Below are positions 34,527-43,170 of a DNA stretch of 64,000 nt, piece by piece. The notes under the pieces were generated by a model that was given only the letters and a program-made list of their open reading frames with translations, searched no databases and was not told where the DNA came from. This stretch comes from Psychrobacter sp. NZS113. Its GTDB lineage: Bacteria > Pseudomonadota > Gammaproteobacteria > Pseudomonadales > Moraxellaceae. Numbering within the stretch: position 1 is the stretch's first letter; each line of letters starts with the position of its first letter. The stretch lies in assembly GCF_015864825.1 (NCBI RefSeq), contig NZ_JADYWL010000002.1:1-64000 (forward strand). Direction: 5' to 3'. The position numbers were made by a program, and so were the translations under genes.

Positions 34527-35951
34527 TCACTGAAGGGCATTGCGAAAGTTTTGAAATTCTTCAGATTGATCAAGTAGACTGCTACCTAGCGAGCGCAAAT
34601 CATCGACTTGCTCAGGTTGTAAGTGAAAAGTGGTTGGCATCGCATCGAACTTTGCACGTTCGTTTTTATCTTTCACTTGATCAAAGGTTAATACTGAAAA
34701 ATGCACTTCAACTTTAGGGGAGTCTGAGTCACGCTGAGCATTTACATGCTCACCCCATTGCAAAAACTCTTTTTTAGCCGATGAGACAGTTTCATTATTC
34801 AAAGTACCTAATGCGACCTCACTAGCAGCGGAAATAGTGTCGAGGAAACTAGGATCTTTACTCTCTAGTGACCACTCATGCTCTGAGTAGGTCTGCGCAT
34901 TGGCAATGACGACCAGTACTTGTTTGACCTGGCGCAACTTGTCGGGGCTAAATGCGCCCGCCATATTCGGGACGTCGCCATATTGAGTCACAGGGCTCAT
35001 CATTGAGCCACGAACGCCTAGATTATCGGTGACGCCGCCATCTACCAACCGAAGGACAGGCATGCGATCTGGCTGTGAATATCGGTCTAATGCACGGGCG
35101 ATTGCATAACTGCGTGGTAGATGATCGTCTTGATTTAAAGCCTTATCCACCCAAGGTTGCCCACGCTCGGAGCAGTCAGAAAAGTTACGTAGGGCGATGG
35201 GAGCAAAGATGCCAGGCACAGACGAAGAGGCCATCACTGCATTGGCTACGGGATAGCTCGATAAATCTGAACATAAAAAGTCAAACTGCTGCTGAGTGAA
35301 TGAGAACGTCATGGCGTTATTTAGGTCACTAGCATTGAGGATGACATAAGGCAGTTTACCCCGACCCATATCCGCAAAAGTCTTTTGCTGAAACAGACTG
35401 CTGTCTAAGTTATCCGCTACCAGATCGCCTCGATTGTATTCAGAGCTGCTCATAGCGATTAGGCTTTTTGGACGTAATGCAAGCCTGATCAGCCGAGACT
35501 GCCAGTCTTCATAAAGAAACTCTGGTGCAAACCGCTTAAAAATATCATCACCAAACAAGCCGTAATAAGCAGCGGTGTAACTGCCACCTGATACTGAGGA
35601 GATGACATCCACCTCATCTAACAGTCGACGCTCGACGCCATTGATAGTCACTGGCGTGTCACGCAGTTTTTCGAGCACGCCGTAGCTAAGCGCCGCTGCC
35701 CGTGTGCCACCACCAGAAAAGGCGAGCACCACAAAGACATCATCTGAGTTTTGAGGTAAATTATTATCAAAGTCGTAACGAGTGGTGGTTTTATCCGCTA
35801 TGGGTTCGTTCCAGACTCGTTGCGTACAACCCGTCAATAGGCTAGATATAAGCATTAAGAGGAAAAGGATGAAGCGTAATCGAGGCGCAGCTATGTAGTG
35901 TGATAGCCTTTGAAGTAGGTGTTCGTAGTAAGTAGATAGATATATACGCAT
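34527..35951 (-). CDS. Patatin-like phospholipase lipoprotein
   Basis: About 474 residues. An N-terminal signal with lipobox LTGC (~residues 40-43) indicates a lipoprotein. The catalytic set of patatins is complete: oxyanion loop SGGGTRAAALSYG, nucleophile Ser in VISSVSGGSYTAAYYG, and DGG in LRLVDGGVTDNLG. Patatin-like enzymes hydrolyse phospholipid or lysophospholipid acyl chains. A frame reaching 36020 adds 23 residues with no signal; the ATG at 35951 is used. It stands alone, followed by a small hairpin. Confidence 0.83.
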   Translation of the reverse strand: MRIYLSTYYEHLLQRLSHYIAAPRLRFILFLLMLISSLLTGCTQRVWNEPIADKTTTRYDFDNNLPQNSDDVFVVLAFSGGGTRAAALSYGVLEKLRDTPVTINGVERRLLDEVDVISSVSGGSYTAAYYGLFGDDIFKRFAPEFLYEDWQSRLIRLALRPKSLIAMSSSEYNRGDLVADNLDSSLFQQKTFADMGRGKLPYVILNASDLNNAMTFSFTQQQFDFLCSDLSSYPVANAVMASSSVPGIFAPIALRNFSDCSERGQPWVDKALNQDDHLPRSYAIARALDRYSQPDRMPVLRLVDGGVTDNLGVRGSMMSPVTQYGDVPNMAGAFSPDKLRQVKQVLVVIANAQTYSEHEWSLESKDPSFLDTISAASEVALGTLNNETVSSAKKEFLQWGEHVNAQRDSDSPKVEVHFSVLTFDQVKDKNERAKFDAMPTTFHLQPEQVDDLRSLGSSLLDQSEEFQNFRNALQ

Positions 35952-36019
35952 GCAAACTACCTCAAAATATATACAGTCAAATCCACATAAATTCGCTACA
36001 TCGTCACCCTCGCTAACCA

Positions 36020-36078
36020 TACTAATGTATAGCCTGCACTCGATTTCCTTGTATCGAAATTATTTGAACTCAACTATA
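36020..36078 (+). repeat. Partial copy of the TATAGT-ended repeat (copy D)
   Basis: CTAATGTATAGCCTGCACTC through TTTGAACTCAACTATA matches the right half of the complete elements at 38876-38981 and 42219-42325. It most closely matches copy E (11113-11168, reversed). The rest of the ~490-base gap between patatin and the cytochrome gene end (35952-36442) has no gene; a few A/T-rich stretches are all I see. Confidence 0.6.
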
Positions 36079-36442
36079 GGTCAGGTCTCTTGTCTCTCAG
36101 TTATTTCAAAGCGGCTATCCGTGACACTTTTTATGAAGTTTTAGAGAGCGTTTGACGATTATTGTATTGACCTTTCTTATAATAGATAGCTGATGCGTTC
36201 GGTTCGCAGTTGATAAGTACGATTGTTGAATATAAACAGTAACGGTATAGCAATGGCCAGTCAAGATTAAATTGAGTGCCCATTCAATTTTGATAGCGGC
36301 GTGTTTAAGTTCGATACCTCTAGAAGACAGGTATTTTCGTTTTAATATAGAAATGGTCTGCTCTAAAGAGCGCTAAACAATCATGCGGCAGCCTAAAGTC
36401 TGATGATTGAGAATGACCATATATTAGTCATCGTCAGCATAC

Positions 36443-37120
36443 TTATTCGCTAGGATCAGAGCCAGGTGGAAAGTCATGGCGCAGCTGAGATACGTTGTCA
36501 GTTGTCACTATATCAGTATAGTTATTTAAATCACTATGCACATATTGGGTAACCGCAGCTATCTGCTGATCATCCATCATGCTATGAAAAGAGGGCATAC
36601 CGCGCAATCCGTTGATAAGAATGCTAATAATATAATATTTAGACTCCATTTTACTGTTGTTAGCCAATGGTGGGTAGTAACCCGCTCCCTGTGCACCTTC
36701 ACCTTTGAGCATGTGACAACCCGCGCAGGAGTCGTCATAAAGCTTCTTTCCATTCGTAGCGAAAAACCCAGTCTTACCTTGTGTACTGCCTTCAAATTTG
36801 GCTAGCCATTTTTGTAAGTTAGCATCGTCACTCATTTTTGGTATAGCACTGACATCGACGATATCCATAGGCGGGCGTGTCAGTGCTTCTTTTGATAGAT
36901 AGACGCCGCCCCAAGCCCCATTATTGCGGCTGGCCTGATCGTCAAACACCATGGGCGCTGTTTGCTGGCTGGCGATAGTAGCGGCGTTCTCGGTTCTATG
37001 CTGACTACAGCCTGACAACGTTATTAACGCTATCGATCCACCAACAACGAGGGTCATTATTGCCTTACCCGGGCTCAGCGGGCTAGATGATTGGATTGGG
37101 TTTGATGTCACCATATTCAT
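36443..37120 (-). CDS. Monoheme c-type cytochrome lipoprotein
   Basis: About 225 residues from the ATG that follows TTAGGAACAATC; a TTG at 37216 would overlap the amine oxidase stop and lacks a ribosome binding site. The signal ends in lipobox LSGC (Cys38). One heme motif CAGCH (132-136) and a distal Met candidate in GLRGMPSF identify a class I cytochrome c domain. It follows the flavin amine oxidase closely and is probably its terminal electron carrier, anchored at the membrane. Confidence 0.82.
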   Translation of the reverse strand: MNMVTSNPIQSSSPLSPGKAIMTLVVGGSIALITLSGCSQHRTENAATIASQQTAPMVFDDQASRNNGAWGGVYLSKEALTRPPMDIVDVSAIPKMSDDANLQKWLAKFEGSTQGKTGFFATNGKKLYDDSCAGCHMLKGEGAQGAGYYPPLANNSKMESKYYIISILINGLRGMPSFHSMMDDQQIAAVTQYVHSDLNNYTDIVTTDNVSQLRHDFPPGSDPSE

Positions 37121-37208
37121 GATTGTTCCTAATGTGCCTAGTCTCATTGTTATCATTTTTGCTTCAACGCCAGACTTGTTAACCAAAGACTTATGATTTA
37201 AAGACGTG

Positions 37209-38840
37209 CTATCCAAGTTTCTTGGCCTTTTGATGTAGGCGCTTGGCTGCGTCTAGCCCTGATAGGATTGCGCCTTCTTGCCAGGCAGGGATATGAGAGC
37301 AATGCTCACCCGCTAATACAATACGATGGTCAATACTGCAAAGCGACTCGTAATACTGCTGACGGCTCGACTCACTCCAAATACCATAGCAGCCGAGTGA
37401 CCAAGGAATACGATGCCAAGCGACTGATGTACCTGCACGGAACTCTTTGGTGTATTGCGGATGAATCTGTTTGCCATAGGCGAGAGCCGCACTGATACGT
37501 TCTTTTGGTGTTAACGCATTGAATTTATAAGATGCCTCTCCAAAGCCATAAGCACCTAATAACACGCCTGAACCTGAGGTGAATAAGTCTTGTGAAGGGT
37601 AGGAGATTTGGGTAATGGGCAGATCCGTATAAGTGATGCCGCCATATATCCATTCATCCTCTTCCCAAAACCGTCGCTTAAACTCAAGACCTACTTTGTA
37701 GGAGGAGTCATAAGGCACTGCAGCCATGGCTTGCTTCATTGGCTCCGAGACATTGATATCAATTTGGGTCAATACTGACAGGGGGATATTGCAAATACAC
37801 CAATCAGCACGAATACTTTTAACACCACTTGTTAAGTTGCTGCTTTCAGAGTTGCTGCCTTTAGAATTATTGGCATCGATATAATCAATCGTGACCCCTG
37901 TTTCATCTTGATGAATCTTAGTTACCTTAGCATTGAACTGGATCATATCGCGACATTCGCGGGTGAAAGCATCGCCGATTTTACCCATGCCACCAACAGG
38001 TTGAAACATGGCGGGTTGATGTACATGAACCGTATAGTTGTTATAGAGATCAGACCACATGCCTGAACTGAGTAGCTTGTCCATTGGAATGGGCGTAGAG
38101 GGTTGGGCATCGGGCATCAGACCACCCCCTGGATAGACGCTATAACCACGATGTTTACCCGTTTCATGGCTTTTGACATAGCGATAATCAGTATTGAGCA
38201 CGCCCCAACCTTTGAGACCTTCTAACAGTTTTTCTTTGTCTTCTTTAGTCACCATATCATCCAAGCTGCCTTTATTGACGGCTTTGGATAATAGCTCTGA
38301 TACATAGCCACGGATATCGCTTTGCACGTCACCTAAGCGCTGCGGCGCACCATTGAAATGGTTGGTGCGATGTAGATAAGCACGATCATTGGTTTGAATA
38401 AAGGGCTGTAATGCCACATTGAACTTTTTGCAATAATGAAAGACCGCATAGTGATGCACGGGCAGCCGCCATGGCCCACCGTTGAAGTAGTTGCCTTTTT
38501 CGAAGTCGCAGGTGACTTCTTCGCCTCCTAATTCCGTGTATTTATCCCCACTGTTTAGCGTCCAACTGCGTCCGCCGCCGCGATTCTGGTACTCAAGGAC
38601 GGTGACTTTATAGCCTGCTTTGCGTAACTCATAAGCCGCTGTCAATCCACCTAAGCCCGCACCAAGGATTACGATGCTGGCGCCAGCAGGGGCGCCTTTT
38701 AGATCTATTTCTTTTTGAAAGCTAGACTCTGAGGCAAAGCCCAATGTGGTCATTGCCTGATACATGGCCGTCGCGCCAGCCGTCTTACCAATCATCGAGA
38801 GCAGTTGTCGCCGTGTAGGGGAATGTAGCAAATCTTTCAT
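37209..38840 (-). CDS. Tat-exported flavin amine oxidase/dehydrogenase
   Basis: 543 residues. A twin-arginine signal (SPTRRQLLSMIG, Arg10-Arg11) is followed by the FAD Rossmann motif VILGAGLGGLTAAYE (~57-71) and LEYQNRGGGRSW. The C-terminal AGEHCSHIPAWQEGAILSG (~510-528) supplies the FAD tail and an aromatic-cage Trp520. This is the monoamine/L-amino-acid oxidase fold. Cytochrome c genes flank it on both sides on one strand, so electrons probably go to cytochromes rather than directly to oxygen, as shown for NicA2. Substrate unknown: amino acid, amine or polyamine. Confidence 0.83.
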   Translation of the reverse strand: MKDLLHSPTRRQLLSMIGKTAGATAMYQAMTTLGFASESSFQKEIDLKGAPAGASIVILGAGLGGLTAAYELRKAGYKVTVLEYQNRGGGRSWTLNSGDKYTELGGEEVTCDFEKGNYFNGGPWRLPVHHYAVFHYCKKFNVALQPFIQTNDRAYLHRTNHFNGAPQRLGDVQSDIRGYVSELLSKAVNKGSLDDMVTKEDKEKLLEGLKGWGVLNTDYRYVKSHETGKHRGYSVYPGGGLMPDAQPSTPIPMDKLLSSGMWSDLYNNYTVHVHQPAMFQPVGGMGKIGDAFTRECRDMIQFNAKVTKIHQDETGVTIDYIDANNSKGSNSESSNLTSGVKSIRADWCICNIPLSVLTQIDINVSEPMKQAMAAVPYDSSYKVGLEFKRRFWEEDEWIYGGITYTDLPITQISYPSQDLFTSGSGVLLGAYGFGEASYKFNALTPKERISAALAYGKQIHPQYTKEFRAGTSVAWHRIPWSLGCYGIWSESSRQQYYESLCSIDHRIVLAGEHCSHIPAWQEGAILSGLDAAKRLHQKAKKLG

Positions 38841-38875
38841 TTAAATGTCCTTATAGTGCTCAACCTCTATATTGT

Positions 38876-38981
38876 TATAGTCAATTCTCTATAAAGAGTG
38901 ACAGCGTTAACCTCGCTTGAAGTATTACATATACATCTACACTCGGTTGCCTTGACTCTCTTTCAAACTGAATCAACTATA
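38876..38981 (+). repeat. Complete TATAGT-ended short repeat (copy A)
   Basis: 106 bases with imperfect terminal inverted repeats TATAGTCAATTC and, in reverse complement, TATAGTTGATTC. The centre is closely similar to copy B (CGCTTGAAGTAT, CATCTACACTCGGTTGCC). It lies inside the operon between the triheme cytochrome and the amine oxidase gene. Confidence 0.75.
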
Positions 38982-39013
38982 TAAGAGGCAAACAGTCCGA
39001 TTTGTTTTTGGGG

Positions 39014-40498
39014 TTAGCCTTTCTCTTTTATCACTCGCTTAACCTCGTCAGCACTTACATCACTACTGGGTAAACCGCCAAAGTTGATTCGCACATAATT
39101 GGTAATACTAGCAATCTGCGCGTGACTCAAGTCTTTTTCAAAGCCTGGCATCTTGGGTGCAGTATTGAATGCACCTTTTGCCCCAAATGCAATCACGCCG
39201 ATAAGTGCATCAGGTTTAGCACGGCGGATGCTACTGAGACCGACGATAGCAGCATAGCGGGCATCAGGTTGCGCGTAACCATCGACACCGTGACAGCTGG
39301 CGCAATGAGTCAGATATAGGGATTTTGGTGAATTACTATTTCCCATTACTCTATTTGGATTGTTATTCTGACTACTGCTTTGATTGCTGATTTGATGACT
39401 GCTTTGATTAATACTGACATGAGACTGGTCGGCTTTCGCCTTAGCTAAGTAATCCTTTTGCTCAAGTAAATCATAGGTGATAGAAGTGCTTTTTGGGCTA
39501 GGGAGTCGAGCGACATTGACTGGTATTAGGTAATCATCCGTCTTGATTGCTGGGACGACTTTTAGATAGTTAGCCATCGCACTCAAGTCTTCATCAGTGA
39601 GATAGCGTGTACTATGTGCTACGGCTTCGGCCATGGGGCCACCGGCATAAGCTTGCTTATCAAGCTTTCCAGTACGCAAATAAGTAACGATGTCACGCTC
39701 AGACCAGCGCCCAATACCCGTATCGTTGTCAGGCGTGATATTAGGGGCAAACCACTTACCGAGCGGTGCTCCAGATAGATAGCGATCTTGATCGAGACCT
39801 TGGGTGAGATTGCGCGGCGTATGACAAGTGCCGCAATGCTCTAGATTATTTACCAAGTACTCACCGCGCTGCTGTACGGGAGTCAGTCCTGAGCGATTTT
39901 CGGTAGAGGGTACATTGATGACATTCCATGCCAGCATTAAGCTGCGGATGTTTAATGGAAATGGCAAATGAGTAGTCTTTTCAGGAGGTTTATCAATGAT
40001 AGGTACTGTCTGGAAATAAGCGAATAAAGCGCTAATGTCAGCATCAGACATGCCGTGATAGGACGGATAGGGCATGGCGGGATAGATTTGATGCTTTGGC
40101 GCACGACCTTTACGAAGGGCATTTTTAAAATCAGATTCGGTATAGCTGCCGATACCATACTGCGTAGAAGGGGTAATATTGGTCGAATAAATATTGCCAA
40201 TAGGCGTCTCTATCGGTACGCCGCCGCTGTAATCTTCACGGTGGCAAGCCATACAATCTGCCGTACGTGCCACATAAGCCCCGCGATTGGCAAGATCACT
40301 ATTAAGTGGACTAACATTCGGCAGACTAGTTCTAGCAGGCAGAGTCTCTCTTGGGAAACTGACAGTGTCTGCCATCGCCACCGTAGAGATTGAGCTGAGC
40401 CCTAGTGTTAGCATTAGCGTTATTGCTGAAGAAAACGACCATGCTGGCATGACTGTAGAAAGTGGCTTCGTAATGTCCTTATAATGCTGATCAATCAT
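39014..40498 (-). CDS. Triheme membrane-type cytochrome c (AdhB/GadC-like)
   Basis: About 494 residues. A signal peptide ends near MADTV. Three heme motifs occur in three domains: CMACH (82-86), CGTCH (222-226) and CASCH (399-403). The first two domains have the pattern of the cytochrome subunit of alcohol or gluconate dehydrogenases (GDAxAGRxIY-like GNIYSTNITP; MPYPSYHGMSD). A Ser/Gln/Asn-rich linker (~357-390) joins the third domain. The start is the ATG with AAAAGGGAC upstream. It is transcribed toward the amine oxidase and would receive its electrons and pass them to the quinone or oxidase chain. Confidence 0.85.
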   Translation of the reverse strand: MIDQHYKDITKPLSTVMPAWSFSSAITLMLTLGLSSISTVAMADTVSFPRETLPARTSLPNVSPLNSDLANRGAYVARTADCMACHREDYSGGVPIETPIGNIYSTNITPSTQYGIGSYTESDFKNALRKGRAPKHQIYPAMPYPSYHGMSDADISALFAYFQTVPIIDKPPEKTTHLPFPLNIRSLMLAWNVINVPSTENRSGLTPVQQRGEYLVNNLEHCGTCHTPRNLTQGLDQDRYLSGAPLGKWFAPNITPDNDTGIGRWSERDIVTYLRTGKLDKQAYAGGPMAEAVAHSTRYLTDEDLSAMANYLKVVPAIKTDDYLIPVNVARLPSPKSTSITYDLLEQKDYLAKAKADQSHVSINQSSHQISNQSSSQNNNPNRVMGNSNSPKSLYLTHCASCHGVDGYAQPDARYAAIVGLSSIRRAKPDALIGVIAFGAKGAFNTAPKMPGFEKDLSHAQIASITNYVRINFGGLPSSDVSADEVKRVIKEKG

Positions 40499-40613
40499 TC
40501 TTAGTCCCTTTTCATAAGATGTCCGCAAGTCACCGATAGTGTCTACCAAAATAAAGCAAAGTGATAAAAGTTCATATTTTAAAAACGCAATGTCGTAAAA
40601 TTAAAACTGACTG

Positions 40614-41225
40614 CTACAGCCTAGCGGCTTCAACTTTGATGTTTAAGTTAAGGTTTTTAGTCAATCCAAACCAGCCAAATTTGTTTATATTCCATTTTGT
40701 TCGATCAATCGTCGCAGTGAAGTCGCCACCGCAAACATCTTTTTTGAGGCTGGGGCTTAGATAACAATCAAACTTCGTGGCTGTTAGGCTAATAGGGTGT
40801 GTCTCACCATGTAGCGTCAGCTTGCCATCTACTCTTGTTACCTGTGGGCTTTTCTTATTTTGATCAAAATACCATTTCGTCGACTTAAATCGCGCTGAGG
40901 GGAACTTTTTTGCATTAAAAAAATCAGGCCCCGTTAGGCTGTTATTAAAAGATGGGTTGCCTGTATTGAGTGAGTCTATCGGTATGATTAATGAGATGTC
41001 ACCTGTTCTTAGAATCGGGTCATATTGCAATTGACCTTTGATATCATAAAAGCCACCAGTAGTAGCAGAGGTTTTGAAGCGTTCAATGGCAAACCGTATA
41101 TGAGTGCTGGCAGGATTGATAGCATAACTGGCGGCATAACTGTCATCTATAGTGCTGACAAGCAGTAATGGGATAATTGATGAGTAGAGATGCAGGGGTT
41201 TTTGATCAATAAAAAAGAGGCGCAT
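40614..41225 (-). CDS. YceI-family periplasmic protein
   Basis: About 203 residues with a signal peptide (LYSSIIPLLLVSTIDDSYA). The lipocalin-like YceI fold is seen in INPASTHIRFAIERF, GGFYDIKGQLQYDP, DFFNAKKFPSARFKST, DGKLTLHGETHPISL and RTKWNINKFG. YceI proteins bind amphiphilic or polyprenyl ligands such as quinones. It is the first gene of the cytochrome/amine oxidase set, ~115 bases before the triheme cytochrome gene. A frame to 41270 is dropped in favour of the ATG of the signal peptide. Confidence 0.85.
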   Translation of the reverse strand: MRLFFIDQKPLHLYSSIIPLLLVSTIDDSYAASYAINPASTHIRFAIERFKTSATTGGFYDIKGQLQYDPILRTGDISLIIPIDSLNTGNPSFNNSLTGPDFFNAKKFPSARFKSTKWYFDQNKKSPQVTRVDGKLTLHGETHPISLTATKFDCYLSPSLKKDVCGGDFTATIDRTKWNINKFGWFGLTKNLNLNIKVEAARL

Positions 41226-41404
41226 AGCTACATTCCTTTGCGGGCTATTGATATATAAAGCGTTTATCAACGAGCACTATCCATAGTTCTGCTTAACGAT
41301 AAGGTGGTTATTGTTTATTATTTATACATTATTTTTCAAGTGGTTAGTAGTGCTATTTTGGTAAATATATCATCATCAGTTCCATTTATACCCACAAGCT
41401 CATT

Positions 41405-42199
41405 TTAAGTGTTGGATGTTTCAATATCAGGCAGGCTGCTGTCGGCATGTCTTTTATTACTATTGGCGCTTTTGGATTTTTTCATTATCGAGTCTTTAAA
41501 GAAAAAGGTGGCGAGCGCACATGCTATGGTCAGTGACAGCAGCATCGATACCAATGTATGACTAAAAAAATGGTCACCAAAGAGCATTTTGTATAGTCCC
41601 ATCGTCCAGCCTAAAACCGTCACACTCTCAAATATTCTATAACGATATTTTTTTAGGGTGGGTAAAAATACCAAACCATACAAAGAAAATCCTGCGCTGG
41701 CATGTGCGGCTGGAAAGCATTTGGCTGGTGTGTCGGCGACTATGTTTTGCCAAACATTTAGATACGGCAAACTCCCACCAAAGAGTGTTAAATGGTTGGG
41801 GCAACTCACATGTGTTACCCCTTTTAGTAACGCAATAGAAGTAGGGACTACGATAAGAATCGTCAAAAGATAGCTTATCTCACGAGTAGATAAAGGAATG
41901 ATAAGTTTACGGAGCTTACTGCTATTGGTTGTAAAAGTACTATGCAGAGATTGTCTGTATTTCAAGATTAATACGGTAATCAAATAGAGTGCTAGGAGAA
42001 TCAATAAGGTTTTAGGTCCATCATAAAAGATGAAAGCATAAGGCTGTACATCCTTTTGGATGAGCCATTGCCCATGGCTATAAAACAGTTCACTAATACG
42101 AATATCAAATTGGCTATGCTCAAAAGTTAAAGCCGCAATAATCGTTAAGCATAAGAGCTTAAGCCAAACCCAATCCGTTGAATTATCCTCTAGAATCAT
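41405..42199 (-). CDS. PAP2 phosphatase of the lipid A modification locus
   Basis: 264 residues with about six membrane segments. PAP2 motifs are LLKGVTHVSCP (basic site), CFPAAHASAGF (usually P-S/A-G-H) and GDHFFSHTLVS (His-based). The CFPAxHASAG form is that of the pap2 gene next to mcr-1 and of other eptA-linked phosphatases. It probably dephosphorylates undecaprenyl or lipid A-linked phosphates and supports phosphoethanolamine transfer; that function is inference. It is the last gene of the eptA-regulator-dgkA set, after repeat copy B. Confidence 0.8.
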   Translation of the reverse strand: MILEDNSTDWVWLKLLCLTIIAALTFEHSQFDIRISELFYSHGQWLIQKDVQPYAFIFYDGPKTLLILLALYLITVLILKYRQSLHSTFTTNSSKLRKLIIPLSTREISYLLTILIVVPTSIALLKGVTHVSCPNHLTLFGGSLPYLNVWQNIVADTPAKCFPAAHASAGFSLYGLVFLPTLKKYRYRIFESVTVLGWTMGLYKMLFGDHFFSHTLVSMLLSLTIACALATFFFKDSIMKKSKSANSNKRHADSSLPDIETSNT

Positions 42200-42218
42200 T
42201 TAAAACCTCAACTAGTCC

Positions 42219-42325
42219 TATAGTCAATTCTCTATAAAAGAGTTACCGCGTTAACTTCGCTTGAAGTATCACATATACATCTACACTCGGTTGCCTTGTC
42301 TCTCTTTTAAACTGAATAAACTATA
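42219..42325 (+). repeat. Complete TATAGT-ended short repeat (copy B)
   Basis: 107 bases beginning TATAGTCAATTCTCTATAAA and ending GAATAAACTATA. About nine of ten bases agree with copy A. It lies between pap2 and dgkA, in the opposite orientation to copy C on the other side of dgkA. Confidence 0.75.
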
Positions 42326-42363
42326 CATACATTATGGTAGTGATACTGCTCACCAAATACTGT

Positions 42364-42849
42364 TTAAGATAAAAAAGTCGATAATGCCATTAACCACAAA
42401 ACAAACAGCAACAGTAATGCTAGAAACTGAGCAGCTGAACCGACGTCTTTGGCTATTTTTGCTAATGGATGTTGCTCAGTAGAAGTATGGTCGACACTCG
42501 CTTCGATACCAGTGTTGATAAGCTCAACGATTAAGGATAGGAAAGAGGCGAACACCAGCATCATTTTTATATTGACAGCGAAAGGCATAAATATGATGGA
42601 GGTGAACAGTAATAGATTGAGCCAGAGAACTTGTCTGAATGCGGCTTCGAACTTATAAGCAGCACGGAAACCATCTATAGAATATCCTGTTGCGTTTAGG
42701 AGTCGAGCCAGACCTTTTTTACCCTTGGCATTACTTGCAAAGCTGCCAGTCATCACAAGAGTATCAGGGGTGCTGTTATTTATAGAATAGGAATCTATCT
42801 GTTGATGGCCGATAGAAATGGTTTCGACATTGCTTATATTGATGCTCAT
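42364..42849 (-). CDS. dgkA: Diacylglycerol kinase
   Basis: 161 residues with three membrane helices. The DgkA signature ELINTGIEASVDHTSTEQHP (catalytic Glu and Asn region) and AKIAKDVGSAAQF are present. It phosphorylates diacylglycerol, the by-product of phosphoethanolamine transfer from phosphatidylethanolamine to lipid A, and so recycles it into phospholipid synthesis. The N-terminal ~45 residues (before KGLARLLNATGYS) are longer than in E. coli DgkA and polar. It lies in the eptA locus, bracketed by repeat copies B and C. Confidence 0.9.
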   Translation of the reverse strand: MSINISNVETISIGHQQIDSYSINNSTPDTLVMTGSFASNAKGKKGLARLLNATGYSIDGFRAAYKFEAAFRQVLWLNLLLFTSIIFMPFAVNIKMMLVFASFLSLIVELINTGIEASVDHTSTEQHPLAKIAKDVGSAAQFLALLLLFVLWLMALSTFLS

Positions 42850-43095
42850 ATTGATGGCTCAATCGTTAGGGATATTTTGAGTGTATGGCAAGGAGTACGT
42901 AGTGCTTTCACTCGCCTTTCTTATCTCTGAAAATATAGAGTAAGTGCAATCATTTCTATAATTATTGTTTTAATGATCCCAGTGTAGGAGGTCACTGGTT
43001 AGCACTTGGGTATCAGTATGAGCGAGGCGCTGTTAAGAAAGCGTTAAGATGAGAGACTTTTGCTCTTTTATATTTATGCGATGTACTTATGCGAT

Positions 43096-43163
43096 TGTTG
43101 AGTGTAGATGCAATACTTCAAGTGAGGTTAACGCGGTAACTCTTTTATAGAGGATTGACTATA
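43096..43163 (-). repeat. Partial TATAGT-ended repeat, inverted (copy C)
   Basis: 68 bases, in reverse complement relative to copy B, covering TATAGTCAATCCTCTATAAA through CATCTACACTCA. The far end is missing. It lies 7 bases beyond the histidine kinase stop and upstream of dgkA. The rest of the 321-base gap is non-coding. Confidence 0.7.
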
Positions 43164-43170
43164 TAAGAGG

